Shown here: in pieces, positions 1-10,980 of the stretch
Numbering within the stretch: position 1 is the stretch's first letter
How the letters are laid out: every line of letters begins with the position of its first letter
Origin: Anastrepha obliqua
Lineage: Eukaryota; Arthropoda; Insecta; Diptera; Tephritidae
DNA: 64,000 nucleotides
Reading direction: 5' to 3'
Assembly (NCBI RefSeq): GCF_027943255.1
Contig: NC_072893.1
Coordinates: forward strand, 128,463,784 to 128,527,783
Notes under the pieces: model-generated
Database searches by the model: none
What the model saw: the letters and a program-made list of their open reading frames with translations, nothing else
Told to the model about the DNA's origin: nothing
Position numbers and translations under genes: made by a program

Positions 1-3000
1 TTTAAATGATAGCGTTACAACAAACACAACAACAACAGCCACATGCAAGAACAATCAAATCAGAAAAGATGAAACGATTGAAAAGATAGCTTTAATGCCG
101 TCAGCATAGCAGATACTTTGAAACGTACTGAACCACCAACCAAGAATTCAATGGATCGATACACTAAATTAACTATACAACTAAGCCCGCGTACGTACAG
201 CACATTGGCTAACCGGTCGCGACAACATTTACAAGAATGTTAGCACTCAATACCCAAACAATACAAAAGTGGCTGCCGCATGGATCGGAAGAATTGAAAG
301 GAAGGAAGAGCGGTTGACTGCCCAGCGAATTGCGAACACGACTCATAGTCGTTATTAAGAGCGCGAGTATTTTTAAAATGAAATTGCCGACAAGGTGGTG
401 ATCCACCACTAAAAGAAGGCGACTATCCTGAATAAATTCAATCGAATGAACGATCGCGAGCGAGGGATCGGTCGATTGAAGACAACGAGGCAACAAGGCA
501 GAGAATGTTGAAACGGCGCGTATTTTGTATTCAAAATGGTAGTGTTGGTGGTGGCAGCGGTATTGTTTTTCGGTTGTTGGCCATTGACGGCTGTTACTGG
601 CACATAACGACCAGCTGTTGATGGCGGTGGTGTTGGTGCCGGCAAGGGAACGTGCCACAAACAAGCGCTGAAAAAGTCACAGCCACTGACAACAACAATC
701 ATAATTGATAGCAGCAACTACAAGTACAACAATGAGAATGGCTGCAACAACAGCGACCGCAAGCCCATACCAAGGAGAGGAATGCGGCCCTGCAACTACA
801 ACAATTTCAAGACGTTGACGTTATTGCTGTTGTTGTCGCTTGATCAGGTTCATATGCCCATATGTTTGTACATATCATACAATTCCCATTCAAAAGCAAC
901 GCGCAGATACAATTACCAGCAGTTTTGCCTTTGCATTTGCTATTTACATTTACATTTTTCATTAGATTTTTTTCTTTTTATTTCATTATGTGTTTGTTTG
1001 CCTTTGCCTTTGGCTTTGGCTTTGACTTGTTTGGTGTGGGTTTTGGCTTCGCTTATTTTGCCACTCGCCAGTCGCCACTCAGTCAGGTTGAGAACGTCGT
1101 CGTGAATTGTCGCGCAACAATACTGTAGACCTAGACGCCGCTAATTTGAAAAATAAAAGGACGGTTTCCGACGCCGCTGCTGCCGTTAAGAATTTTTCGA
1201 ACTCGCAGTCACCGTCGTTATTTGCTGTTGTGTTTTACAATATTGCAAATAAAAAATTGCCAAAAAATGCAAAAATAGCAAAAAAATATTATTTGGTACT
1301 TAAAATATTACGAAAATCTTGAAAACGTTCGATGTGTACTCGTTTATGCCGAATTTTATGAATTTGTTTGCTTGAAGTTGTGGGCGCTTGTATTGCAGTG
1401 TATTTGTATGCCTATTTGCGACGTTAATGTGATTTGTTGGTAGCTACCGTTCGCCCAGTTATTTCCTAGCATAAATTGTGGAAATAGCCAAAATAAAAAA
1501 GAACAAATAAGGTAAAAAATTGGCCACATATTTCCGCGCTGCTTGCAACACGATACTAGCAATAGCCAATGAACGCGCACAAATAAATATACATACATAT
1601 GTATGTATTCACATAGTTTCGTACACAAATACTGGATATGCATATAAACACGCGCACGCGATTGAAAATAAACTTCATGTAAATAAGAAAATTTTCGCAA
1701 ATAACGACTTTTGTGCGTACATAGTATGAAAAAAATGGCGTTAGAGTGTTTTCGAAAATTGAGATGTTCAGTGATTGATTGTTATCGATTAATATTAAAT
1801 GCTTGTGCTTCGAGTCCGAACCGAAAAGGCAAAGCATAGGTGTGAATGCAATTGCATTTAAAATAAATATTTGAAAACAAAAGTTGGAAAAACAAGCAAG
1901 CTAAAGTAATGGAAATGCATACTAAGTAAGCAGTCGAATTTGCAAACCGGAAATTTAGCCCAACAGCAATTACCTGCCGAGGAAGGCACAAACCATCGCT
2001 GCTACAAGTAAGCAAATAAAATAAGGTGAGGTGTATGCGCCAATATTAATGAAGCATGAAAGAGATTAACTGTTGCAGTAATTCTGCAAATAAAATACCA
2101 ATCAAACAAAGACGCATGAGAAGACAAACACAGAAGTGTAAGTCGCATTGCACTTGACTATTTGCGAGTTCTTAGGAGTCCAACCAAGATAAATAAATCG
2201 GAAAACAATTTGTACATTTGTGTCGCGGAGCAAGGATCGAAAGCCTGTTAAGAAACACTTTAACCCGAACTAAACCTCCTACCGATCCCGTAAGTACCGA
2301 TCATTTCCCAATACTACCGTTAAGTGAAGCGTTGGGAAGGCGGTATGAGCACTGGAATTTACGTCAGTTACTATTCACATGCAGCCCGGTAAAAGTTGCA
2401 CTTACTTGAATCTTTCCACTTTTAGAAACCATACCATTTGGAATGTCTTGTTAAAAATTAACCTAATTATCCTCTTGCCACGCTCTACTTCCATATACGC
2501 CCTAATTCTTTAGAAAAAGAAATATGTTTATTTTCGCATTTGATTTTATCTAACAAATGATTTTAAAAGTTGCAAAAATCTAGCAAACCACCTTCAAGTC
2601 CCACGATTCAATAACAAAAGGTTTGCTCAGTAAGCAGTTTTCTCGTTCCCTCTTGACAAGTCGACTCTCTTAGCAAGACACTGGGTATCTCTAGATATTT
2701 TAAATAAAAGTGGCGGAAAAGTAAAATTTGTGGAAAAAACATTTCGATTTTAACAAGATGCGCTTAACACCAACTACATGACATGGGATGCATACTGACA
2801 TACCGCTTAAATCAAACCAAGTGGCTTCACCAAACATAAAGGAGGCGTTTAAAAAGCTTTATTTCTGATAATGGATGGTTTTGAAGAAGTTAATATTTTG
2901 TAGCGAGCTAGCATTTTACAAAGAGCTAAAATAAGGTGAAGAGTTGGATAGTCTCCATGTTCGAATACATTGCAGACTTTATTATAAGAAAGCTGGAATT

Positions 3001-4640
3001 AACGGAACGTGTTTTCAAAGAGACTGGCTGGATGGAGTGTCCAGAACACGTGAATACTCGTATGTCTGCGTCGAAGTTAAAAAAGCTTTTATACAGAATA
3101 AAGAGTGTATAAGTTAATTAAAAATATCAAAAAAATCAAAATAAAAGAAATTATTCAAAAAGCCCGCTAAATAAAATACAAATAAAATATTTATTATTAA
3201 TATATACCTATTATTCTTTATTATTATAAATTTTTTTATTGCTAATTATATCACATAAATAATAATGCAATAATAATTGGAAAAATGGTGGGCTCCTAAG
3301 GTGATCCGCTTCTTATTATATACTGGAAAGAACTAACGGGTGCAAGAACATTAACAAATAACATGGCTTAACAAATATGACGGCGAGGTTTCAAAAGTTG
3401 TTATGGCAATTGACGCGCATATGCATGTATGTATGTACATATGACCTCTTGAGGGTCAACAATTTTCGTAGCAAGGATAATAAGAGAAGTAATTGCTAGG
3501 CGCTATGGAGTTGCAGCAGTGCTCCAACGATGGTTTAAGAAGGTGGGAAAGAAGCGGAAAATTTGGAAAAGTTTTAGAAAATTTGGTTTCTTGAGAAAAA
3601 TTACACACAAATGTATGATATGTATGTTTATATTCAAGACCACATTTATTTAGAAAAAGGGTGTTTGTTCAAATAATTAAAACCTATTTGACGCGCTCGC
3701 ATTTTACAATAAATTTTATACGTCATCATTTTTAAGCGCCAAAGCTGTGTTGTTCACAAAAAAATGCATACACATTCATATTCAATATTTCGGCGTAAAC
3801 AAATGGCAGCATTTGTATAGAAAAATAAATAAATAAATAAAACGACTGAAAAAATCACTGCCCACCTGTAAGACGTCGTCATTAAAACGTGTTAGTAAGA
3901 GCCAGCTAAGTCACTCTTACAGCATCCAGTGGCGCATACTCAACATTCCCTGCATCGCAAACAAGTTCCCAACAGCGGTGAAGATCGTTGGAGTAAACCT
4001 ACAACAGCAGTGAATAAGCGCTGAGTAGCTCAGCAAAGCTTAAAAGTACTCATTTTGTTGTGATAAAAGCAACGAAAAGAAAATAATTAGTTATCGCCAG
4101 TAGAACCAGTCATCTGTGGTTTAATAGAATACAAATAAAAAGTGTGTTGTTGCTGTTTAGATAATTTTTTTCATCGCCTCTCACTTGCTGGTCGAATTTT
4201 TGAAATGCCCAACGGGCAGTTACTTTAACAGATATTGACATAGAGTGGAGAGCAATTTATTTGAATATCCTTTTGTTTTTAACTATTTTATTTGCAATGG
4301 AATTCTTCAAAACACGACATCAACACCACAAGCAATTGTGATGGTTCGCAAGAGTACAAAGTGTATTAAACATGTGATAACAATATATGAATATTTTCTT
4401 TCGGTACGTTTATTTGACAGTAGTTTCGTCATTGCCTTAACATTGCCTTAACATGAGAATTTGACAATAGCAATTTTGTAAAGAAAAAATGTCACTCAAT
4501 CGAACCGAAAATGTTTTGCTGCTTCTGAATTTGTATTGGGTTAACTTTTAAAACAAATTAAACTTTCAGCAGGCTATGTCTGCTTGATAAAGAGCACCAA
4601 AAATATAGGAATTCTGTCAAGGATGATAAATCACTAGGTT
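1..4640. other. Non-coding AT-rich stretch, no gene identified
   Basis: I find no reading frame with recognisable domains or with exon-like GT-AG borders joining to another frame. The stretch holds low-complexity CAA/CAG and TTG runs (1-760), poly-purine and poly-A runs, and several short ACATAC/ATGTATG runs common in fly intergenic DNA. Parts of it (for example about 1080-1320 and 3840-4150) look like possible untranslated leader sequence, because they are less AT-rich and contain donor-like GTAAG sites. They may belong to the membrane-protein gene downstream, but no splice path can be proved here. Confidence 0.5.
1075..1115 (+). promoter_or_regulatory. Possible core promoter (initiator-like)
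   Basis: The string TCAGTC at 1079-1084 matches the insect initiator consensus. It is followed by a GC-richer segment with repeated CGTCG, as seen at many fly transcription starts. The position about 30 bases downstream matches the DPE consensus only partly. No TATA box is evident. This is a motif match only. Confidence 0.2.
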
Positions 4641-4650
4641 TTAGCACCAC

Positions 4651-4979
4651 GGCGACCGCCGTAGCCGAATGGGTTGTTGCGTGGCTACCATTCGGAATTC
4701 AGAGAGAACGTAGGTTCGAATCTCGGTGAAAGACCAAAATGAAGAAAACGTTTTTTCTTATAGCGGTCGCTCCTCGACAGGCAATGGCAAACCTCCGAGT
4801 GTATTTCTGCCATGAAAAAGCTCCTCATAAAAAATATCTGCCCTTCGGAGTCGGCTTGAAACTGTAGGTCCCTCTACTTGTGGTACAACATCAAGACGCA
4901 CATCACAAATAAGAAGAGGAGCTCGGCCAAACACCTAAAAAGGATGTACGCGCCAATTATATATATATATATATATATT
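4651..4979 (+). mobile_element. tRNA-derived SINE, copy 1
   Basis: About 330 bases beginning with a tRNA-like head. Box A is TAGCCGAATGGG near 4662-4673 and box B is GGTTCGAATCTC at 4713-4724, the pol III promoter elements. The body contains TCGGAGTCGGCTTGAAACTG, and the tail is an (AT)n run at 4956-4979. Four other copies or fragments lie in this window, which defines it as a repeat family. It is not a tRNA gene, because no cloverleaf closes around the boxes and the unit is far too long. SINEs of this kind are moved by the machinery of a partner LINE. Confidence 0.8.
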
Positions 4980-6390
4980 ACCACCATCACCGGGTACTCG
5001 GCAGCAGAATTCTGCCTGCTCATTTCCCACGTATTCACACACTCGTCCAATCGGGCGTTTGTCATTCGGCAACGAAGTAACATGAGCGAAGACTGTTGAT
5101 TTTTTTGGTATTTCACCAACACATTCTCAGTTTTTTCGTATGCAAACCGCTGTCATGACCCCAGTTACGTAAACCAATCAGCTCATGTCTTCAAAATCAC
5201 TGAGATCTGGTTAACGGTCTGATCTTGACCGCACCTCTAAAATTTTTTTTACGTTGGAATTCTGCTGCTGAATCCCTCGTGACGTGGTATCCGAAGTTAC
5301 TCTCACAATTTTGTTTTTCACCAACCGAGCGCATACAACTTTCAGCGGTTTAGATAGAGTTTCTTCAACTGCTTAATTTGTGTGACTTTTGTCTTTGTCG
5401 TGCAGCTGTATGGATTTATAATTTTATGAAACCACCGAACCTCAAATGCTTTTTATTAACGGCATTGACAGAAAATGAGCGAGCGACTGTTATTAGAACG
5501 TTGAGTATTGAACCAATGCCGTACGGTTCACTTGCTGATACGCCAATCACAAGTATACTCAGTATATTTGCAAGTCTGCTTATTATAAGTATCCACGTTT
5601 AACTAAAGGTATGTAAATATGTGGTACATTTTCAAAAGGCATTCGTTATCACCAACTGAGCAGCACCTGTCTATTACCAACGCCACCCTCGCGTAACGCA
5701 AAAACCGCCCCTAAAAACATACGTTTTACATTTGTTTTTGTTTTGTATACTTTTATGTGCAAGTAATTGTACCCCAAGTACTTTTGTAAGCTATATTTGT
5801 ACATTCTGTGGCATCCAGCAAACACAAAACATTTTTTTTAAAGGCGCACAAATTTCTACGCTTCAGCCGCAAGCCTTGAGCGCTTGCATTTACTATAGAG
5901 TGAGTGCATTTACACTCCCTCTCCGTAAATTTCATTTAAGTACGTACACACATGTGCATTTTTTATGCACGTATTTATCTATGTAGTATGAAGTATCATA
6001 GTAGTCTGTCAAATAGTGCCGGCTTGGCTGCCTTCATTGGCATGCTTGCATTTATAGCGACCGTTTTTTGAGCAAATGCATGTGATGCGCGCACGCGCTC
6101 AATTCATTCAACGCAAATAAAGTTCTCTTGGCGCTCTGTAGATTTCTTAAGTACGCATTTTTTTATTATTTAGTTTTAAATTTTTTCTACCACATATATC
6201 GCACTTTTTAATGTGCACTTTCTGTTTGTGTGCGCATGTTTGTTTTTCTTCGCTTCGAACACTATTTTATTTATTGTACTTACATTCGTGTTTGCTTTGT
6301 GTCGCTTGTTTTTGAATGAAAAACACCTTGCACTCCTTATAAACTTTTTCTCAAGTTATTGTTTTCAAACTAGCCTTTCATTTTTAGTTG
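4980..6390. other. Intergenic, no feature seen
   Basis: No coding region, RNA gene or clear repeat boundary is visible. The short open frames here have no exon-like borders and no recognisable motifs. Confidence 0.5.
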
Positions 6391-6399
6391 GCGGCAGCC

Positions 6400-6545
6400 A
6401 CCATATCCGCGGAGCCTTGTACATGACTAATATTCAGTTGGTTCAGAGTTCGAGTGCCACTACGGGCATGAAACATCAAATTATTGGAAAGATTCATCAA
6501 AACCATCTGCAGTTCAGAGTCGGCATAAAACCGTAGTTACCTTGA
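6400..6545 (+). repeat. Degraded SINE-like fragment
   Basis: The segment contains AGAGTTCGAGTGCC (box-B-like) and, further on, CAGTTCAGAGTCGGCATAAA. The latter matches the body of the tRNA-derived SINE (TTCGGAGTCGGCTTGAAA) in the same order. It is probably an old or divergent member of the same family. The head is poorly preserved and no tail is visible. Confidence 0.4.
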
Positions 6546-6641
6546 AGTCTAGACTTTGGTAAGCAACCAATAGTAGTGGGTCGACGAGTGTTGAGAGCCA
6601 ACGATAGAGTGGTCTTTCCGTCGGTAACGAATTCTAAATGC

Positions 6642-7360
6642 TTAAGGAGTTACTTACATACATCCAGCAGCGCCAAAAATGCGCTAAAAGAAAAACTGTT
6701 TTTAGAAGGGATAACAATAGAATAAATATAAAAAAATTATATACATTGTTTATTAGTATTTAAACTTTAGAAAAAAATGTACTTTAATTTTTCTTTACAA
6801 GAATTAGTATATAAAAAATTACGTGACCCAAAGTACAATGAAAAATTAATTGATCCACGGTCTGCATCATTTCTCCTTGAAACGTTGATGGATCTATAAA
6901 AAGTAAAAAAATTCTTGTAAAATAAAGTTGTAGTTATAGTTGGCGGGCCGGATTTTTGAATTTCGAAAAATTTCGCAATTTACGGCATTTTAAAAAAAGT
7001 ATGCGCCTTACGTCATAAATGTCACACTTTAAATATGTTTATAAATTTTTTTTAATAAGAATATCAAAAATGAAATCTATAGAGAAAACACTTTCGAATA
7101 TTTAAAAAAACCGCATCGAAAAATATTAAAAACTGTATGAGTTATCACCGTGTGGGAAAAAGTAGTTTCGAGAAAAACGAGTTTAAAGTTTAAGGTACAG
7201 GAGCGCGCCGACCGCTCTCTACCTAGTTAATGGGCTGTAGAAGCAATAATATTGGGAATTTCCACATAAAAATTTCACAGTATATTCTTAAGATTCTATA
7301 CTTTCGAAATATCGAAAAAAATTGATTTTTGGAAAATTCTGGACGCATGTAACCCCTTAA
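6642..7360. mobile_element. TTAA-flanked non-autonomous DNA element
   Basis: A TTAA at 6642-6645 is followed by GGAGTTAC and ACATACATCCAGC. On the opposite strand, a TTAA at 7357-7360 is followed by GGGGTTACATGCGTCCAGA. The two ends are therefore imperfect inverted repeats of about 20 bases inside TTAA. The 711 bases between are very AT-rich and carry no coding frame. TTAA flanks are typical of piggyBac-like transposons, so this may be a miniature derivative of one. Assignment to a superfamily is inference from the TTAA only. Confidence 0.45.
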
Positions 7361-7514
7361 CTCTTTTTCTTCGGACTCGATTGAATTGAAACTTGTTTTA
7401 AACGGAGCTTTTCCGCCAATTTGCTATGTGCCTCTTTGCACCATGCGTTTAACCACGTTTTGTCCACTTATTTGTTTCTTATTTAGATTTTATAACTTTA
7501 GAATTTATAACTTT

Positions 7515-7712
7515 CCTCCTCCTATTTGTGGCTTGCGTCTTGATTTTGCTCCCCAATGACAGTTATTTTTTACGAGGAGCTTTTTCAAAGCAGAAATACA
7601 CTACGAGGTTAGAAAAAACTTTCTCTATCATTTTGGTGCTTCATGCACGGAGATTTGAACCTACGCACTTCCTGGTAGTCATGCACCAACACATTCGGCT
7701 ACGGCGGCTGCT
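7515..7712 (-). mobile_element. tRNA-derived SINE, shortened copy
   Basis: Read on the minus strand it starts with a head like copy 1 (GCCGCCGTAGCCGAATGTG). Box-B-like GGTTCAAATCTCC follows, then the body segment ending in the CACAAATAGGAGGAGG motif shared by the other copies. It lacks about 130 bases of the middle and the AT tail. Confidence 0.65.
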
Positions 7713-9770
7713 CGATTCCCTTTGTTTCTTATTTAATCTTAATCGGTTTTTTCGATTCTTCTACAAAAACCGCATAAATCCGTGTTTCAAACTTTTCAAT
7801 CAAACTCTTTAAAAAAAAGTTCGAGTATGTAGTTTTAAAGCTAATTTTTGTTATAAAATGCAAGTTTGAAGTTGCGTTTTACCTAGCAGAACCAGATCAC
7901 AAGAATAAAATGGAGAGCTGCCAAACTGAATTACGAATACACCGGAGAAACAGGGTAATTCGCGAATTACTTAGAAATTTCAAAATCTTAAATTGTATTT
8001 GGCTGATAGTAAAGGCTAAAGTAGAACTTGAGTTTTGTTTACAAAACCCGACCAGGGTCTTGCTTTACACTACTTGGCTGTATTTTGTCACATTTTTCAT
8101 CGCTCCTGTCTGTGCTGATGCTACTATGACCATTTTTCGCAAGATTATCAACATTTTTCTGAACTTTCTTCAGAAGAAAAAAATCAGGAATTCGCCAGTT
8201 TGGAAAAGCTTTATATGTACGTATGTATGCGTATGAGATCGGTGCTTGAACTTTCACTTCGCTGAAAGAATTTCTCATGAGTTAAAGAATATGTATAATA
8301 AATACATATCTAATGCTAACTAAAAAAAAGCCCAATGGGAAGATAAGCAACAATGCATTTAAGTGCACAAATTGCACGTGAAAGAAATTTACATTAAATG
8401 AAATTGTAAAAAACAATAACAATAGCAACAACACAAACAACGCCAGCTCAAACACAAAATCCAGCTAACTCTTACAGACCTACTCATGAACTGACATTAA
8501 CAACCGGTGCATTTGAGCAAATTGCATTTTCTCGAGTTCAAAAAACCGAAAGCATAATCACAGTAGACATACTCTTGGGAAGAAGGAAAAACAGCATACG
8601 GAAAATTAGAATACAGTAAACAATTGGAAAAAGCCTTGGCTGAAGAGCAACATGCAACCAGCGAAAGGCCAGGCCAGCCAAAGCTGAGCCAAGATCTTCG
8701 TTGGGATGTGAGGAAAGAAAGTTGAAGAGCAGAAATACTTACCAACATTAAGCTATTTGTGAACAGGCATTCATATAATCAACATATGTACATATGTACA
8801 TAAGTATATAAGTGCATATGCATCTCCGAGCCGCTTTTATTCATTCACATTTATTCGATGGAATTGTTTAGCCACGGGAATATTTTGCCTTCGCTGCTTG
8901 TTTCCTTTGGCTAAGTGAACAATGTCGCGAGCTTTAGTACGAGATGGCACAATATCTGTCAGCTGGTGTTTTCATGCAGATCATCTATGGCTTGGGATAA
9001 TCAGAGTGTAGCACGCTTATTAACAAAGTTATGTACTTATACTCGTATGCAAAGAAATATATGCATATAAAGGATGTGATGTGCCTTTTTGATTTTGGCT
9101 ACTAAACATTATTTTTTCCCACGGAAACAACAATAATTATGTAAAAATAGCTTTATTGCAAAGTGTGCTCGCTGGAAGCCAGCGCAAAAACGAGCATTTT
9201 TAACAGCATCTGCAAATAATTGAATTTTAATCTGCGAATATTAAAATTTGCAAAGCATTAATAGATATGCCAGAAATATCATCCACCTAAAGATAATAAC
9301 GTAGTACACGGCCGACCGATTTTGGTTTGCGTTTATTGTTCAGATTACATACATATCGCTTGTTTTATAGAAGAACGTGACAACTCAAAAACCAAAAATT
9401 TCAGAAAAACGACTTCAATGTTCTCAATCTATTATGCCTCCCTGTGTGAAAAGATACATACATCTAAGAGACATTGTGAATAGATATCGCCATGAATTTT
9501 TGTACAGCATAAAATAAGAGCAATGAGTTAATTCTATTTATTATCTAAAAAATAATTGCGTCATAAGAACGCAATGACGTCCCCTATTTTGTTAGATTGG
9601 CTCCAATTTTTAAGATAATAATGTTTGAACATTTCTTTTCGGACCTCTGGAACTTAGAAACAACTTTACATAATAAATTTTGAAACGGAAAACCATAATG
9701 GATATATACACCAACTTGATCAAAAGGTTCCCAGAATATATTCAGCAAATTCAAAATACAAGTTTATATG
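7713..9770. other. Intergenic, no feature seen
   Basis: About 2 kb without a supportable gene. The open frames at 7910-8278 on both strands lack domains and splice signals. Simple ACATATGTA runs occur near 8785-8820. A somewhat GC-richer segment at 8480-8750 could be untranslated exon sequence, but nothing proves it. Confidence 0.45.
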
Positions 9771-9990
9771 AAAGGATTTTCCAATAAGAGGTGTTATTTT
9801 GATATTCAAAGAAAAATTCTATTTTTTAATATAAATGATCGGATTTTTATTTCATTATAAAAAGAAAGGTATGCCGTTAATAGTGGAAAATAACATCAGG
9901 CAAATGACCACCACGACCACGCTTACAGGACAATATCCTTTTCATGAAATTTTCCATAACCGAATTGCAAGTGGCCCTATGTCCTCGATA

Positions 9991-10311
9991 TATATATATA
10001 TATAATTAGCGCGTACACCCTTTTTGGGTGTTTGGCCGAGCTCCTCCTCCTATTTGTGGTGTGCGTCTTGATGTTGTTCCACAAATGGAGGGACCTACAG
10101 TTTCAAGCCGACTCCGAACGGCAGATATTTTTATGAGGAGCTTTTTCATGGCAGAAATACAATCGGAGGCTTGGCATTGCCTGCCGAGGGGCGACCGCTA
10201 TTAGAAAAATGTTTTTCTTAATTTTGGTGTTTTCACCTAGATTCGAACCTACGTTCTCTCTGTGAATTCCAAATGGCAATCACGCACCAACCCATTCGGC
10301 TACGGCGGACG
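9991..10311 (-). mobile_element. tRNA-derived SINE, copy 2, with target duplication
   Basis: A full-length copy (321 bases) reading on the minus strand, with tRNA-like head at 10240-10311 and (AT)n tail at 9991-10003. It is flanked by a perfect 15-base direct repeat, CCTATGTCCTCGATA, at 9976-9990 and 10312-10326. That is the target-site duplication expected from LINE-driven insertion. The insertion is inside the mariner relic, so it is younger than that element. Confidence 0.88.
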
Positions 10312-10326
10312 CCTATGTCCTCGATA

Positions 10327-10598
10327 GCCTCACGAATTCCATCTTTGAGGCCTTGAATCGACCCTGGGCTGTTGGCGTAGACCTTCTCTTTCACGTGGTT
10401 CCAAAGAAAAAAGTCAGAAAGTGTTAAATCGCAAAATCTCGGTGGCCAATTGTGATCACCTCTTCGAGAGACAACACGGTTCGGAAATTTTTCCTGTAAA
10501 AGATCAATGGTTTCGTGGCACGTAGCGCCGTCTTGTTGAAAATAAACGTTGTCCAGATCAATACCATCCAATATCGGCCATGAAAAATCGTTTATCAT
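10327..10598 (-). pseudogene. Mariner-like transposase fragment
   Basis: The translated fragment contains VYFQQDGATCHET, NWPPRFCDLTLSDFFLW and VKEKVYAN. These are the hallmark stretches around the second and third catalytic acids of Tc1/mariner-type transposases (D in QQDGA, D in SDFFLW). The N-terminal DNA-binding region and first catalytic aspartate are missing. The frame is also cut after an EAIEDIG stretch by the SINE. It cannot encode a working enzyme. Confidence 0.7.
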
Positions 10599-10651
10599 CT
10601 TTCGATAGCATAATCCTATTCAAAATAACACCTGTTATTGGAAAATCCTTT

Positions 10652-10900
10652 ACTTGCCATACAGCGCCTTCAATAATGGGTATTCTGCAGAAGAATTTGG
10701 GCGAAGTGGTTTTTCCGAGTTTTGGCAACGTCTTTTGGTTACCTTAAGGCTTGATTTGACGATATTAGACACTTTCTTGTTTTCAATTTTCAAAGTCAAA
10801 CGGAGCATTTGGAACACCCTGTATAAATATGAATGCATAAAGCCGTTGATAAAAGGTTTTTCCTCAAAATAGAAATGTTAGAAATGCAGGAAAATTCTTT
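10652..10900 (-). repeat. Possible second mariner-type remnant
   Basis: On the minus strand this reads TACAGGGTGTTCCAAATGC and then a short frame (RVFQML, LKIENKK, KSSLKVTKRRCQNS). The opening resembles ends of Tc1/mariner-type elements, and the piece directly abuts the preceding relic. There is no closing inverted repeat and no catalytic motif, so this is a weak call. Confidence 0.25.
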
Positions 10901-10980
10901 ATATGTTTATTGAAACTGAATATTATATTTATTTTATATTAACACATCTTTTAATAAATAATCGCTTTTCTATCTTCCAT

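Larger units (their letters stand above)
9771..10651 (-). mobile_element. Mariner-type DNA transposon relic interrupted by a SINE
   Basis: The ends are inverted repeats: AAAGGATTTTCCAATAAGAG at the left and, on the opposite strand, AAGGATTTTCCAATAACAG at the right, both followed by GTGTTATTTTG. Between them the minus strand encodes a transposase fragment (next feature). Without the inserted SINE and its target duplication the element is about 545 bases, so it is an internally deleted copy. The right end is followed by TA, as expected for mariner/Tc1 targets; the left TA is altered. Confidence 0.7.

Noticed and set aside
209..717. Minus-strand frames of 151 and 102 codons
   Set aside because: They are built on CAA/TTG-type repeats and show no domain or exon borders.
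782..1128. Two overlapping open frames (107 and 88 codons) with hydrophobic runs
   Set aside because: The sequence is low complexity (TTTGCC/TTGGCT repeats), has no flanking splice logic, and the hydrophobic look comes from T-rich codons.
4655..4730. A tRNA gene (clear A and B boxes)
   Set aside because: The arms do not pair into a cloverleaf, and the segment continues as a 330-base repeat present several times; it is a SINE head.
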